Source: Drosophila persimilis
Taxonomy: Eukaryota; Arthropoda; Insecta; Diptera; Drosophilidae
DNA length: 64,000 nucleotides
Direction of reading: 5' to 3'
Assembly (NCBI RefSeq): GCF_003286085.1
Contig: NW_020825288.1
Location: 23,870,001 to 23,934,000 of the forward strand
Positions 50,701-64,000 of the stretch are shown here, in pieces (position 1 is the first letter of the stretch; the number at the start of each line of letters is the position of its first letter). The position numbers were made by a program, and so were the translations under genes. A model generated the notes under the pieces. That model saw only the letters and a list, made by a program, of their open reading frames with translations. It had not been told where the DNA came from and ran no database searches.

Positions 50701-53099
50701 CAACAGTTATATTTAGGAGTCTGGCACATAATGCCAAAACACTAAAATTAACAGCTGCAAACATTTTTAAGGATTGAAGATGGCAGGCGTCCTTGGCAGG
50801 GATATATGTGCAAACATACCCTGAGAAGCGTGGGGAATGAATGAAAAGCTATAAAGAACATTACAACATTACCTAACTATATATTTTTCGCAGTGTTGAA
50901 TAGTGCCACAAACAGTGCTGTTGATGGGAACACATACTTATAAGTGTTGGTAGGTAACACTAAGAGGAGCAAAGCATTCCCCATAAATTGGCTCTTTTCC
51001 TCTTACATTCTTTCCGACTTCATTCAGTGTATTTCCCATTCGTTCCGCACCACTTAAACTTTTACGATCCTCTGTTTTGTTTTCCAACTGAAAATCGCCG
51101 GCTTTTGCAGGCTTTAGGAATTTTTAGCGGCTGGGTTGGGACTAACTGTTTTCAGTGGCTGAAAAGGCGACATAAAGTATATTTTGATTATTTCGTGAGC
51201 CAAAAGTTGAGCATTTTAAGACCAGCCGGCATTTGCATTTCAAATATACTTTTACGACAATCCACCCAGAAGTTCCTTTACCCATCTGGCCCGCATAGCA
51301 TCGGGGCCCCAACACCTTCCTGCAGGATCTTTTGGGACGCCTGGTGAACGAGTGAAATACCACAAATGGCGTGTAAACACAACAAAGAGGTAATAACAAT
51401 GGCGGCCGGATGCCTGGAGAGGTCCCTGACTCCGCGAGGCTTTACACTGAGAAACAGGGAGCTCCCGTCCGCATTCCTGGAGCACAGTATTCGAGGTAGT
51501 CCAGGATGTAGCGCAGGGCAGGACCTTTCCTGCCACCCGCACTTTGGCAAACATTTTTATTTGTTTCTCCGTAAGCTGTGTCAATACACAATAAATTGAA
51601 CTGTGCAAGAATTTATGTTGGCACTTTGTGAGGACGCAACATGCCGCCACCGCCATAGCCATCTCCTCCTCCTACCCCTTATCTAAAGGGAAGAGGAGTA
51701 CGGGGCCGTGGTCCACACCCGCACATCCGCACATCGGCACATCCGAACTGGGCGTCAATTGCATATTGGCCGCCCCCTGGGGACTTAAAAGTTCAATAAT
51801 ATTTATTTGTTACTTGCTCTTTGACAACAAAGCTCGCTCGCGCGCACACACACAAGATTATACTTAGTCGTGGGCCCCCGTTTATCACGCAACCAGAGAT
51901 ACCCGAACTCCCACCCCAAAGACCCACACGGAATGCCACAGACACCCTCTTATATAATGGCATATTGTCAGACAATGGCTGCGACCAGAGTTTGGCCGTA
52001 AATTTTGGCCCTAAAGGCGATGATTTTTCTAAAGGCCCAAAGCTAATTTAGTGACCGAATGCCAAAGTGGTCAGGCCGCTGTGATTTATGGGGTCACCAT
52101 TCCACCACTCCAGCTACGTTTCCAATTATCTCTTTGGTTAACTTATAACCTTAAAGCCATCACTAGAACCGGAAACTACATGTAACAATATTATCTTACA
52201 CACTTTAATTAAGATCAACCTTTGTTTGGGTAAACTTAGTGCACAATTTGCTGGCACTGGCACTGGAACACATAGATATGTATTTATGTATTTGTGTCAA
52301 TGAGTCGGTGTTGATCCCATTTAATAAGCGCACAAATTTCGATATTCATAAAGGACACACAGGGACTGGGGCTGGGGCTGCCGCTGGGGCTGGGTCTGGG
52401 TGTCCGGAAACACATGTATTGTGTTGGCCATCTACAAATAGCATCCGAGCCATAAACAAATAAATTCCAAATCTTCTGTTAGGCCCACTTAGTCGAAATG
52501 GAAGGAAGCGCAGGCGCAGACAAACAACCGGCGGAAATCTAGTGTGAGGATACCAGAGGTGCTTACCCTATCTATAAGGCAGGAACGAAGTGGAAAAGGA
52601 ACATTGCAGGAGAAGTAAAGCAAACGACGGAACGGAATCAAATGGGAAAGACTGTGAGCAGGGGAACACTAGCAGAAACGAAGCGATAAAGGGGAATCAC
52701 ACACAGAAACGAAACGACAAAGGACTGCCAGCAGGGGAAAACCCGATTAGGAATGAAACGTTAAACGACTGTTAGCAGGGGAAGGACCAGTAGGAACGAA
52801 ACGAACGTTGAAGAACACCAGGAGTTAAGCGGGGATGTTTCCTGGTCCCTGACGTTGATGCTCGTTGCACGCGTTTTAGTAGAAAATCTGCATCCTGCGC
52901 GTACGGACGTGACTCGGATGGAAAAGGAAGCCGTGGCAGCCACAAGACAATTTGCCGCGATTTGAAATTGAACGTGCCCGAAAGCGTACTCTTTGTTTAT
53001 CCCAAAGACAAAAGGCGGAAAAGAGTGAATATACAAATAAAGAAAAAGTGCAGAGCAAAGGGCAAACAGTGAAGATAGCCATAACAGAGAAAGAGAGAA
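47721..53099. other. non-coding stretch
   Basis: No exon is supported on either strand. Minus-strand frames of 136-175 codons at 48796-49206, 50202-50729 and 51252-51662 overlap each other's shadows and show no splice sites or domains. Tandem repeats: TCTA at about 50003-50018, GGGGCT at about 52361-52400, and CA/CG at 51838-51852. From 52560 the plus strand is rich in AACGAAACGA-like leader sequence. Confidence 0.5.
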
Positions 53100-53846
53100 A
53101 GAATTAAGACAAAAGTTAAACCACTTGGTGTCCTCTTGGGTGTCCTGCGAGTGGAGTGTCCTGGCGTCGGTTGTTCAACGTGGAGTGTGTCGACTGTCAA
53201 CTGCCGAGTGTCTTTTGGTGGAATCACTTTTAAAATTTGTTTGCTCCCGTTGTACTCAAATGGATATTAGAATTGAGCCGAAACGTACCGAAACAAGGAG
53301 CTCCGGAGCCAGACCCACAGCTACAGCCAGGGGATTTCTCCAAGGAGGAGTAATGTAAAAAAAGGGATTATTGTGCCTCATTTTCGTGGACCCGAGCAAA
53401 AGAAAGTGAAATAAAAAGTATCCTCGAACCGGATTATGCGATAAATTGTTACTGAAGTGTAAATGTTTTCTCACGTGTTAAATCGTTAAATATAAGCCTT
53501 ATAAGAAATATATGTACTCGTATAAAGGAGCCACCGTTCGTGAGTCCGGCCACATGGCCATTGTAACTTATTACGAAGAAGCCTTAAACTGAAAACTTGG
53601 GTGCAAGAAAACCCATTGAAAAGCAATGCGAAACTTGTTAAACACTATAAATGGTTCAAGTTCTTCAAGAGTTTTTTTGTGCGCCAGAAAACTTTCACCC
53701 ATTAGTCATTGAGAACCCTCTCGTTGTGTGATAGTTTTGCATAGGAACCGTGCAATATTTTAACTTTTGTGCGAAAAGGAGCGTGGGAGAGACTTGAAGC
53801 TATACGGCGAATTTTACATTATTAATTGCAAAACGATTATGAGAGT
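53100..53846 (+). other. candidate 5' UTR exon of a plus-strand gene
   Basis: Purine-rich, stop-rich sequence ends with a strong donor, GAGAGT|GTAAGTGG, at 53846. About 610 bp later a good acceptor with a pyrimidine-rich lead (GATGCCACTGCAG, ending 54458) opens the exon candidate at 54459. The start of the exon is not defined; candidate initiators are not clear. Inferred from splice signals only. Confidence 0.3.
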
Positions 53847-54458
53847 GTAAGTGGCAAAGAAGTTGCTGAATTTTGATTTATTTATATCTCCTGGAAAGTC
53901 TAAGGGCCGACCCCCCGGCCCACCATTCCTTTGCCTTCTTTGGAGCAGACGATGAAAGGGATTCAGAGAAAGGAATGTTTGTTTGCCGTGAAATTTGGTA
54001 GGATTTTAATGAAATATTAATGGCAATATTTGTATTTTTTTTTGCTGCCTTGCGGGAAAGGATTGCATTTGTAAAAGTTGAGTTAAAGTAAAATCTTGGA
54101 AGTTCTATTAGTTATCCAAATTTATTGGGTTTAATATTTTAAATTAATTGAAGAATCTCTTGGGGATCAAGTGTCCAATTAGTCGGCAAGTTTTCTCAAT
54201 AATTATAAGACTTTCGAGAAGTACATTATTTTTGGTATACATTTTCTGCTATGGTTTCTGAGAAAACCCTTCCGTAAACTAAAAAACACGTTCCCCTTTT
54301 ATGGCCAACAACATTTGGTTTAGAATTAGTCAAGATTCACTTAGCAAAAGCGCAGATAGGTCTTTCCTGGAAAGTCCATTGAAAGCACCCAACAGTGTTT
54401 TCCATAAAACATAAACTTAAATACTGATGGTTGTTTATTTATTTTGATGCCACTGCAG

Positions 54459-55250
54459 TGCCAACAAAAGTTCACCACTCTGCAGAACCGAAAACACTTA
54501 AATAAATATATAAATCAAGCAAGAGAGAGAAATACGAGTACGAGTAGAACGAAACAATGAAAATGCAAGAACATTTTTGCTGGAAACGCAGCGAAAAACT
54601 TGCGAAAAACCCATAAAAGAAAGTTGCAATTTCTGGCTAAAATAAAAATAAAAATAAAAATAAAATCAAATAAAATAAGAGTCAAGTGGAGCAGAAACCA
54701 AATGGAGAAAGGGAGCGCTGCAGCCCAACCCCCAAGTGTATTAATTCAATAAACCTATTTATCTGAGACTTCGACTGGGATTTTGGGGAAAGACGGAGAG
54801 ATAGAGATTTCGCAGAGAATGCGACAAAGTTTGCCAGCCAAGACGGCGCAGTGCAATCAGCCCAGTCTGCTAAGGAGTCGACAGAGGAGTCAGAGAAGCC
54901 AGAGGAGCAGCCAGAGCAGTCGGAGCAGCCAGATTCGATGCCGCAAACGAGTCCCAATTGGAGGCAGGCGTACAATGAGCGCACAAAAGGCGCTGTAAGT
55001 GTCATTGCAGCCAGGAACTGTGCCACTGGGACTGCCACAGCCACAGCCAGAGCCAGCGCCACTGCCACAGCCACAGCCACAGTTCGGCGAAGGACAGCCA
55101 CGTTGACAACTGCAGAGATGACAGTCAGGGCAGGCGATGTGGGCGGACCATCTTCAGTCCAACGTCGCCAATTTTTACGTAGCACCAGGACACGGACAGC
55201 GTCTTGGCTGGATCTCCTTCCAGCCCTTCTGGTCCTCGGCTTTGGGATGC
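54459..55250 (+). CDS. candidate first coding exon of an unidentified membrane or secreted protein
   Basis: A plus-strand frame is open from 54751 to 55324, about 190 codons. The first in-frame ATG (54938) gives MPQTSPNWRQAYNERTKGA. There are two strong donors, CT|GTAAGT after 54994 (phase 0) and ATGC|GTAAGT after 55250 (phase 1). Read to the second donor, the peptide runs through an Ala/Thr-rich repeat, an Arg-rich patch and a hydrophobic end, SWLDLLPALLVLGFGM, like a signal peptide or signal anchor. Upstream of the ATG the frame is Glu/Gln-rich, so the true start may lie in an earlier exon. An overlapping out-of-frame ATG at about 54820 argues against efficient use of 54938. Later exons would lie to the right, perhaps beyond the window. 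I do not recognise the family. Confidence 0.35.
54639..54679 (+). repeat. AAAATA microsatellite
   Basis: Runs of AAAATA units with small interruptions, inside the candidate leader of the plus-strand exon. Confidence 0.8.
55021..55082 (+). repeat. GCCACA hexanucleotide repeat
   Basis: About ten GCCACA/GCCACT/GCCAGA units. In the frame described for 54459-55250 they encode alternating Ala and Thr. Because the unit is six bases, the frame is kept whatever the copy number. Confidence 0.85.
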
Positions 55251-58200
55251 GTAAGTACAGCTCGGGGGCACTTCTCTTTCTATCTTTCTTTTTGTGTGTG
55301 TGTGTGACTTTCATACATTTTTGATTTAATTTAACGCATTCATGTCGCACTCACACACACTCAAAAACACCCACAGAGAAAGACACCCACACACTGGGAT
55401 AATGGCACTTGTAAGCGGGTCGGGTCCCCTAGACGCGCCATGGCTGCTGGCAAATTATTTTAGTAGTTCTGGATCAGCAGTGCGACAGAGAAGGAAAGAG
55501 AGATACCATTGCCTTTCTCTCTCACTTGTCCTTGACAATTGATGACAGAGAGTGGGCGTGTGTGTGTGCGTTGTGTGGCATGAGCAGGTGCGTCGCTGTG
55601 GTTGGGGCTTGAGAGGGGTCCAGGTCTCCTTTTTGTTTTATTTGATTTAGCTGAAATTAGATTACCAGAGGAAATGAGGGTCTGCAAAAATAGGAAAAAC
55701 AATGGCGCTTAAATTTGATAAAATGTGTGTGAGAGAACTTTCCAAGAAATCATTTGGAGGTATTTTTTATTGAAATTGTATTAAAACAGGGGAAACTCCC
55801 TTAAACTCGTGCTGAAAAACGCTACTCTTAAAATTGTATTAAGGCATTCCGCTCAGGGAATCCTGCTATAGAAGCCCTCTTGGAAAACATCGCCTCTCTG
55901 GTTAGGCCCCTGCCTTCGTGGCTTACTTTTTGTTTTGGGTTTCGAGTCTAATTTGATTTCAGAACATAATTAAGTCAACTTCATTGCCCTAATGAGATGT
56001 TCATTTAATTTGCCCCTAACCATACATATCCATAATACGAGTGCGAGTACGAGTAGGAGTACGGGCACAGTATATCCCCCCTTGAATTCCCTTTTCTGTT
56101 TTCTGTTTTTCCTATGGATACATTTTCTGCTAAGTGGTGGGGAACCTCTTCCCGAAGTCTTTTCAATTAATTTCATGCTTTTGTTGCGTTTAAATGGATT
56201 CAATTGGCCAAAGAAAAATCGTTTGAAATCGTTTAAGCTGGGACTGAAACCGACAAGGTATTACTAATTTTCAGTGCTGTAAAGGGAATATTAATGGCAG
56301 ATTTAAAAGCTTTTAATTAAGACTTGGACTAGGCCTTGTGATATGTCTATTATTCTTGTGCGATGATTATTGAAAACTATTAAGAAGCTGTTTGTGAATT
56401 TACAATGGATGATGCGATAGATAGACACCAACTGCATGTATACCGCAGTGTTCATAGATTTGTGTTCGATTCGACTTATGATCGACTGACTTCTATGTGC
56501 CTACTTTAAGTGGACGACTGTATTGTTTATGGGATGGCCTGTGTAGGGTCCTGTTCATGTTTATAGATGTGATTACTGCGTGCTTGTTGGCCTCCCACAA
56601 ATAGACTCTATTTCCTATTCCAAGCACATTAGTTGAACTAAAACATAGTCCATTTATTCAAATTCTACATTAAACAAGATAATTCAGTAGAATTGAGCCT
56701 TAATTTTCCACATTCAAACCCCATTTCGCAAAAAGTTCCTTTTAGCCTTTATCCTTTAAATCACATAAAGTAAATTGTACATATTTATGAACCTTTGTGC
56801 ACACAAATCAACAGCAAAAGTTTCAAGATGCTCTTTAGACGGTTCCGCAAATTACGAGAATGAGAAATAGTTGGCAGCAGGTCCTTAACCCGGTTGGGGC
56901 CACAACAGCAGCAGCATCAGCAGCAGCACCACCAGTAGGAGCAGCTGCTTTTCAACTGTTGTTTCGTGCCGGCCGATAATCATGGCAAAAATAGAACAAT
57001 AAATTTCTCTTTCTCTCTAGTTCGGTACTCCTGCTCTATGAGTCCTGGGGGGAAAACATTAACGAAATTGAAAACTTGCCAAAAAATGTTTAATAAACAC
57101 ATTTTCAGTGGCACATCGGTGGCACCCCTAAGGCCCAGCCCTTGCCTTCTATCAACACTCTGTACTCTTAGCTTGGAGCCCCTCTCTAAAATTTCTCCCC
57201 CATCCCCTGCCTCTTTTAAAGCCCTACTAAACAAAATGCGCTTTCAAAAAGTTTGACTGCAACTCGTTATGCGAAAATACAGAATGGGGAAACAAAGTAG
57301 ATGCAACCTCTAAAGCCCATGCTTTTACCATGCCCTACCCTCAAAAATCCTCCCATTTTCCCAACCGAAAATAGTAGAAAATGCAACTGAAGTTTGTCTT
57401 GCTGTTGCCTTTGTTCGGCCAAAAAATTGGTTTCTATTTCTATTTCTCTTTTTCTGTTTTTGGTAATTTTGTGGGGACTTTGCGTATAGAAATTTTTGCG
57501 TTGGCTTTGCACTGTGCTGGCTGCCTGCTAATTTCGGGAATGTGCCGGCAAAGTTGTGGCTCAAATCAAAGCGGGCTACAGGTTGACTTGGGGCCTGATC
57601 CTGGGCCCATCACCTGGCCAAAATGGCCCCGAAATCCTTTAAGAGAGGAAGCTCTGGGGTCGTCATGTCGTGTCCTGTGTGCGGTCGTTGCTGTTAGGGC
57701 CAAAAGTGTTTGCTTACCTTCATAAATTATAAATGGGTTTGTGGACAGACAACAGCAACAGCAACAGAGGAAGAGCTTGCCCCGGGCTCACTGTAGGCAG
57801 GTGGATAGCAGGAGAGTGTGGCAGATACATTGTCAGCTGACCTCAGCCGCAGCCTCGTCCTGGGCCTGGTACTGGTCCCTGGGACTGGGCCTCTGATGAC
57901 GGAAAATATTGTAACACAAGCCAACAGGCTGGCGGCGCAGGATGCTAAGGAGGGGTTGACCGACACATGACAGTGCCACAGGTCAACAAAGTATCTAACG
58001 GTGGAACAAATTGCCAGGCAACGTGTTGGCAACGCCATAAAAAGAATTGCCCATTGTGGGGCCCTAAAATGTATGCTATGAAAATTTGAGAGTAGCGGGT
58101 GAGTACTTTTTTTCTGTACGAAGGCGGTTGTAAGGCATATAAGAGTATATATTATTGATAAGCTTGATATAGCCATTTTCGTGTGTAGTTGGAACCTAAA

Positions 58201-60027
58201 ACTGAGATATTTGAGAGTCTGGAGGGTGTATAGTTTACGTTTAGAGCCCAGAGGTATTAAAATCTATACCACTCGGATCTGCATTACCGTCAAAATGAGG
58301 AAAGAGCTGTAATTATTATTTTTAATATTAAAGATTTATTTCTTTTTCTCTAATTCGAATTCAAAACACGTCTGTGCTCCGGGTAGACCACAGTTATAGT
58401 ATCGTTTGAAGCCTTTTTCTTTTGTTTCAAGGCATGGCAACAATGAATTGTGCTAGCTATGCCACCCACTGTGCCTCATTCGCCATGCAACTAACAATTT
58501 CCTGTCTCCAACACACGCTCACATCCTTACACTGTGGGCTGAAGGCCATTCAGCTGATGCGCTTTTGGCTCGCAAAATGTGAGCTTAAATTATTCAGAGG
58601 GTCCAAAGGAGTTCAGCAGCTGCAGCGGCAGAAGAGCGTCGACGCTTTGGGCAATCAAAGACAACAACAACAGCAACAGAAATAGTGTATGCGTGTGTGA
58701 GGGGCATTTAATTGCTCAGACAACAGCAGAGGACCAGACAACCAGAGGGAGATGGCGATGGAGAGGAAAAGACATGGCGTGAAATGACCCACAAATGACA
58801 AAGTGCAGCGGCAGTCAACGAGCCTTGTCTTCATTTCTTGTCGAAGTGTGAAAAGAACAAGACAAAAACCAAAGACCAAAAAGAATGGCCAAAGCTAGGA
58901 GCTGCCTCTAGGCCAAAATGGCCAGAAAGAGGGCTTCGTCCAGGCCAGAATGTGGAAATTTATGAATCGCAGCAGGCGATGGGGTTGGGGCAAAGAGAAA
59001 GCGAACCCCGGACAGACTCTGCCCCAGCAGGAGGTCCTTTTAAAAATTGTTTTGTTTTTGGTCAACGTTCGCCTACTTATTTATGGCTGCCCTGCAGCGT
59101 CCTCCCTCTATCTCTGAAACCCTCTCTCATCACTCTCTCTTTTCACTCCTATATTGTCCCTGTCCCTTATCCTTATAGCAGAACAGTTCTCCCTGGCCAA
59201 ATATTTAGACCAGAGGCCATAAAAATCAACTAGATAGCCACAGCAGCCATAAGAGATATTCTAATATCTTTTTTGAGATTTCGCATAATTATTTACCCTG
59301 ATTTATATGGAAAAATGGAAAGAGATGGAAAGGCACAGCAGAAGGAGTTTGTGCTTTAATGAAGCCAATGCAAACATGAGGGATACAAGAAACTTCTGGC
59401 ATTCATTTCCATAATTTATGGAGAAATGGTTGCTACATTTCAGTTCAGAATATATGTATTTGGAAACGTTTGATAATGTTTAAGCTTATAATAGATGATA
59501 AATATAATCTGAATAAAACTGATGGCTTCGGATGTTTGACCAAATATTATACCAAATATTGTGAATCACGAGTATCTGTAATACAAGAGCTCATCAATTA
59601 TGAATGAATATATTATACATTTTATAAACATCATCAAGTTCATCCTTTGAAAAAAAACCCTAGAGGGTGTCCCGTCCCCAAAGAAGCACAATCAATCCAC
59701 TTAAATTCATTAAAACGAACTTATATCTCAACAGAATTTTTTACCCGTTTAATTTCCCCAAAGATTTCGTGCTGCCATTGGAGTTTCCCCAGCAGACAGT
59801 CTTCTCTAGCCTGATTCATCTTCATCACGTTGAACCTTTTGTGTCATAAATTATTTATGTTTATGCACATTGCGATGACATTTGATCACAAGTGCTTGGA
59901 ATTCCCATAAATATTTGAGCACAGCAAAAAATCGAACGAGGGTGGGGGGGGGATGAGTACAAAAATTGTATTTAAAGTGGCATTTATCAAATCGATCAAT
60001 AAACAATTACCGAATGCGAATGCTCAC

Positions 60028-60051
60028 AAAATAAATAAATAAATAAATAAA
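60028..60051. repeat. AAAT microsatellite
   Basis: About six perfect AAAT units. Confidence 0.85.
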
Positions 60052-61451
60052 CGCTGGTTGAGAGCAGCCATGAAATCTTATGGAATACGTATCTGTATCT
60101 GTGCGCTAGGAAAACAAGCATTAAAGATACATTTGCATGAGTGTAGGTGTGGGTGGCTTCAAGTGGATGCTTTTGAGTGGGTGAGAGCTCCGTTATTCGA
60201 GTGGCCTGTGCGTCTGTGGCTGGCTGTCTGTGTGGATGGATGGTTGCGGATGGGTGGGCGGTGGGTAATGTTTAGTGGAAAATTGCTCTCTGCTGCCGTT
60301 ATCCCAGAATTCATTCAAAACTGAAACATATGTTGGGTGTCACTGTGAAAATTACACTAAGCCAGGGAAAGAGCTCAAAGGAAGGGCGATTGTGGACATG
60401 TTCAATATGGCTCTCTCTTCCAGAAACCCTGGCACTTGTACATACGTACACCCACTTTTGTCTGTGACTCTGCCTTGGCTCAATTTATTTTTATGGCATC
60501 GTGTTCCTCTCGGTCTACGTGTCCTACGTATTTTTACACGCAGAAGGCGACTTTCTTTCTCTCGTTCTCGTTCTCGTGCCTCTTCCCTTTTGAGGCGCTG
60601 TTTCAGTTACGCCGTAAATTGAAATTGGAGCATTGCCCAGCGTTGCGTATACGCACTTTTGTCTGTATTCTGTTGCGTACACGCACTGTTGTCTGTCCTG
60701 TTTCGTGTATTGTGTGTTACCCGTGTTGGTAAAGCAAATATTGTTAATGGCATTGTTATTGAAGCTGTGGGTATCTTGCATCTTTAATTGGACAACACAA
60801 CTCTTTTTGTACATTTTAAAAATACATTTCTTATTTATTCCTGAGCGAAACACAATAGGTTTTGTATGAATATTCCCAGTATGTTGAGTAAAACAATTGG
60901 TAGAGAATTTGAGCGTTCTGTGAAATTTCATGGTTCTTTAGCGAAAATTGTAATACTTCTTTTATACGAAATGCAATGTGAGGCGGTTTTTACAGTTTTT
61001 TCGTTGCGATAAACAGATTATCGCAGAATTTTTGGGTAGAAAACAATACAAATGTTTCAAGGTTTTGCATGACTCTGTTAGATATCCTTTTGGGTGTGGG
61101 TCTCGTGTAAATGTTGCCTCATTCGATGTGTCTCCGAGCAAGTAATTTAGCTCATTTGAACTTTAATTGCTTGGCGGCCCCCAAAGGAGACTCATTAGGA
61201 TGGTTAACCCGCAGCAAGAGAGGCAGAAATCTGACGATACAACTATCCGCCACACACCCACACACCCTATGCGTTCCCAGAAGCGAAGCTAGATGGATGC
61301 AGCAATCCAAGTCCTTATGCTCGTCCTCATGCTCGTCCTCGGGCTCGTGTTTTATGTGCACTCGAGGCGGCCATAATCCAAAGTGCTCCCCAATGAAAAG
61401 TTTGTGTTTGTGGCTTGTGTGTGGGCTGTTCCTTTGCGTATTTCCACGGCC

Positions 61452-61481
61452 GGATACGGATACGAATACGGATAAGGATAC
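61452..61481. repeat. GGATAC hexanucleotide repeat
   Basis: Five GGATAC-type units with single-base changes. Confidence 0.8.
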
Positions 61482-63249
61482 TGATTCGCTTGGAGCCTCA
61501 GCCTCAGCTCTGGCCAAGAGTCAAGTGGCCGACGGTGTCTTCTTTGGCCAACAGGGCTCGACGTTTTAATTATGGCCACGACGTCGACGCCATTTTGTCC
61601 TTCGCAGAAGCCCTGACTTTTTTTTATTTGATATGTAATTACTCTGGTTTTATATTTTTTGGGGGGAAGTGGAGGTGTGGGCGTGGGCGTGGGCATGGTC
61701 GTGGTCGTGGGCACGCATATTTTTTATAATTACATGAAATGTCAAGAAGACCAGCCAGCAAAAGTTTTCACATTCGGCCCAAGCCGATGTGATGCGAGAG
61801 TCCTGGAGAGTCCTGATGCCACGCTAATGATGCACGTGCCGGGGAGATTGTGCAGATTATCACCTTTTGACCTTTGCCGGGTCAGCAAGCTGGAAATTCC
61901 TTGAATTGGAAGAGTGCTCAGCCTCAGGAGAGGTTTTTATAATTTGCAATTAAAGTTTTTTTCTCCATCCACAAATTCCGCTAAAACAATTTGGACTTCG
62001 CTTAGTTGTTTTTAGTCTTTATTTTAAATTGAAATAATTTTCTTTATAAACATATTTTCGTGGTAAAACTAAACAAAAAAAAAACTAATAATGTCTGGAA
62101 ATTATAATTTTATTGAACCAAAAAAAAAAATAAAATGCAGGAAACAGCAAAATTAAACATTTTTTTTACTAAGAAAATATTTAATTTAATTAAATAGCAG
62201 CTCATTGCAGGTGGTTTTTGTAGTTTTAAAAGTTGATCGATATTAAAGAAAAAATGTGCAGCTTCAATCCTAAATCCAATCAGTTTTTTGTGCTCTTCTT
62301 CTTTCTCTGTGGACAGGACACCATAAAAGGAAAAATCCATGAAATATTAACTAAGGGGTCAAAGTGCCGAGGACGGGTGCACCATATGGTCGAGTCTGGA
62401 CCTATCTCTCTGTCTCTCTCCACCTCTCGAACCCTTCAGGTATCTGCGTCATTGCTACAAACCAGGACGGCTGCTGCCTGGCATATGGCAGCGCCCTGCA
62501 CCATGGGAGGGCTTAGCCACTTTTGAAATTATTAAATGAGAATAGTTTTGAATGGGGTTTCGTTGTGAGAATAACTTTTGCATTGCCCTGAGTCATTCTT
62601 TGATTTTATACAGAACTTTAGGTCTGCTAAAAATGAAGTTTTAATTATGTTTATGGAAACGCCCAAACGCAAATTCTTTCATTTGGTAACGATCTGTTAT
62701 GATTAGATCTGTTTTTGAGAAGGAAAAAAAGGTAGAAAAGCCGAAACCCAAACCAATGAAGATGAGTATTGCCTATGGTTTCAATGGATTCGATTGGATA
62801 ATTGCAGAGCCCAATCTTGTACTTTTTTTGTAGTTCAATATTTTTGGAAAGAGTAAAAATAAGCAGAAAGTCACCTCTGAGCATGGTCGCTCACATTCAA
62901 ACAAGTTCTTTCTCCACTGGAGGCTGTTATTTTGTTCATTTTTCCTCCAGATGTCACCCACTGTTCCAGTGTTCGCCGAAGCTGATGACATTGACGATGC
63001 TGATGGTCTTCCAGTCTAATGCGGCACCACATTTTGTAGTTGTCTAAACCAATTTCACAATTTACATAAACCCAGACTCACACACACCACACTCATTTAC
63101 AACAACAACGGCTGCTGCTGCTGTTGTTGGTAGTTTCTTGTGCCTCTCTCTAACTTTCTATCTCTGTCGAGTGGAAAGGCAATTTGAGTAATTTTTGCGC
63201 CAGCGGTGGCCGTGTGCCTAATTTGTGAGCATTACTATTCAGCCGGCGT

Positions 63250-63284
63250 TCGAGTCGAGTCGAGTCGAGCCAAGCCGAGCGAGC
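63250..63284. repeat. GAGTC pentanucleotide repeat
   Basis: Four GAGTC units followed by two decayed ones (GAGCC, AAGCC). Confidence 0.8.
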
Positions 63285-64000
63285 AGTTTATTCTGGCTTA
63301 AAATATGGACTTTAGTTCCAATCTCACCGGACGAACAGCACCCACGAATGGGGGTCGTTGAAGGGCTGTGGAGTGGATGGGAGGGCCACTTGCCATGCCA
63401 ACGGGGGGCAATGGCAATCCCTGAAAACTGACGGAGAGCAAGAAAACAATTTGAGTGTTATTGCACGTTTCACTCTTTCTGCTGTGTATCTGCGTGTCTG
63501 TCTCTCTGACTATTGTCAAGTGCGGTAAATGGCTAGATCACACTTCATGCTGTGGCTCCTTTTTCATCTCCTGTGCTAAAGCAAACAAAGGGAGAACACG
63601 GCAGAAACCCAGAAAATTAATCGGCTTAAGGGGCATAGTTTTGTGGCATGGCCATCTCTCTTGTGTATGTCCTTTTTGACAAGCGTTTTTCCCGGAGGCC
63701 AAAGAGTATACTATCTTCTTGTAGATGTCTGTTACACACAAAATAAAAGGGTATTGCTTGGTCGTAGCATCAACTAAAATATCTTCGCTTCTTACGAATT
63801 ACAAACACTCAATGTAGCACAAAAATAAAATTCGTTTTTGCTATTTGCTGCTTTTTTTTTGTTCATTGTTTGGCTGGATGGCAAATTCCTTTGAGGGGAA
63901 ATCAAAACCGAATTGATTTCCTGATAAATCGGTTTTAATTGAAAATGCAAACTCTGCCTTGAGCAACTCTTTCTCTCCGGCTTTGGGTGGATCCCTTTCA

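Larger units (their letters stand above)
55251..64000. other. non-coding stretch, possibly a long first intron
   Basis: No exon is supported. Frames at 57381-57725, 57727-58176, 58422-58685 and 61111-61569 have no splice support or domain. Tandem repeats: CAG-type at 56904-56930, AAAT at 60028-60051, GGATAC at 61452-61481, GTGGGC/GTGGTC at about 61671-61712, a CAA..CTG run at 63098-63130, and GAGTC at 63250-63270. If the exon at 54459-55250 is real, this would be its downstream intron. Confidence 0.45.

Noticed and set aside
54682..55350. 222-codon minus-strand open frame
   Set aside because: It is the antisense shadow of the plus-strand frame, kept open by the GCCACA repeat (alternating Val/Ala on this strand).
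58422..58685. 87-codon frame after a pyrimidine-rich tract
   Set aside because: The would-be acceptor is CAAG, a poor site, and the peptide is low-complexity at its end (Gln run) with no recognisable family.

Overview
The window reads as nuclear DNA of a fruit fly (Drosophila). It is AT-rich non-coding DNA with many short microsatellites. Introns are mostly 56-110 bp with GT-AG ends, and it carries DINE-1/mini-me (Helentron-type) elements with their tetranucleotide GTCY tract. The form of these elements recalls the obscura group, but that is an impression from memory and not something the sequence proves.

Two genes are certain, both on the minus strand. (1) 13688-15272 is a three-exon citrate synthase paralogue of 486 codons. 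All three catalytic residues are intact and it has an unusual lysine-rich tail ending in cysteine. It probably corresponds to D. melanogaster CG14740. (2) 23116-31369 is an 18-exon P4-ATPase (phospholipid flippase) of 1474 codons, probably ATP8B (CG14741). I joined its exons by hand. The frame closes exactly from start to stop, one intron appears to be GC-AG, and a large alternative exon lies in its 2.1-kb intron. The consecutive CG numbers fit the order seen here.

The rest is mostly non-coding. 1-13.6 kb and 15.3-21.8 kb are intergenic with decayed DINE-1 relics. 31.4-33.7 kb is the likely 5' region of ATP8B, with a CpG-rich initiator-type promoter near 33.63 kb. A 156-bp MITE-like element lies just upstream, and a possible alternative minus-strand exon sits at 36.8-37.1 kb. 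A cluster of four small perfect inverted repeats lies at 40.77-40.92 kb. A 1.1-kb DINE-1 element with three copies of a GC-box module is at 45.05-46.18 kb. From 53.1 to 55.3 kb there are signs of a plus-strand gene start (splice donors and a 190-codon open frame ending in a hydrophobic segment), whose later exons would lie beyond the window.

The two sure genes have no evident shared pathway: one is a mitochondrial-type condensing enzyme, the other a membrane lipid transporter. I saw no CRISPR, bacterial, viral, tRNA or rRNA features. I found no clear candidate for a wholly new biological system; the strongest unusual signals are listed in the findings.
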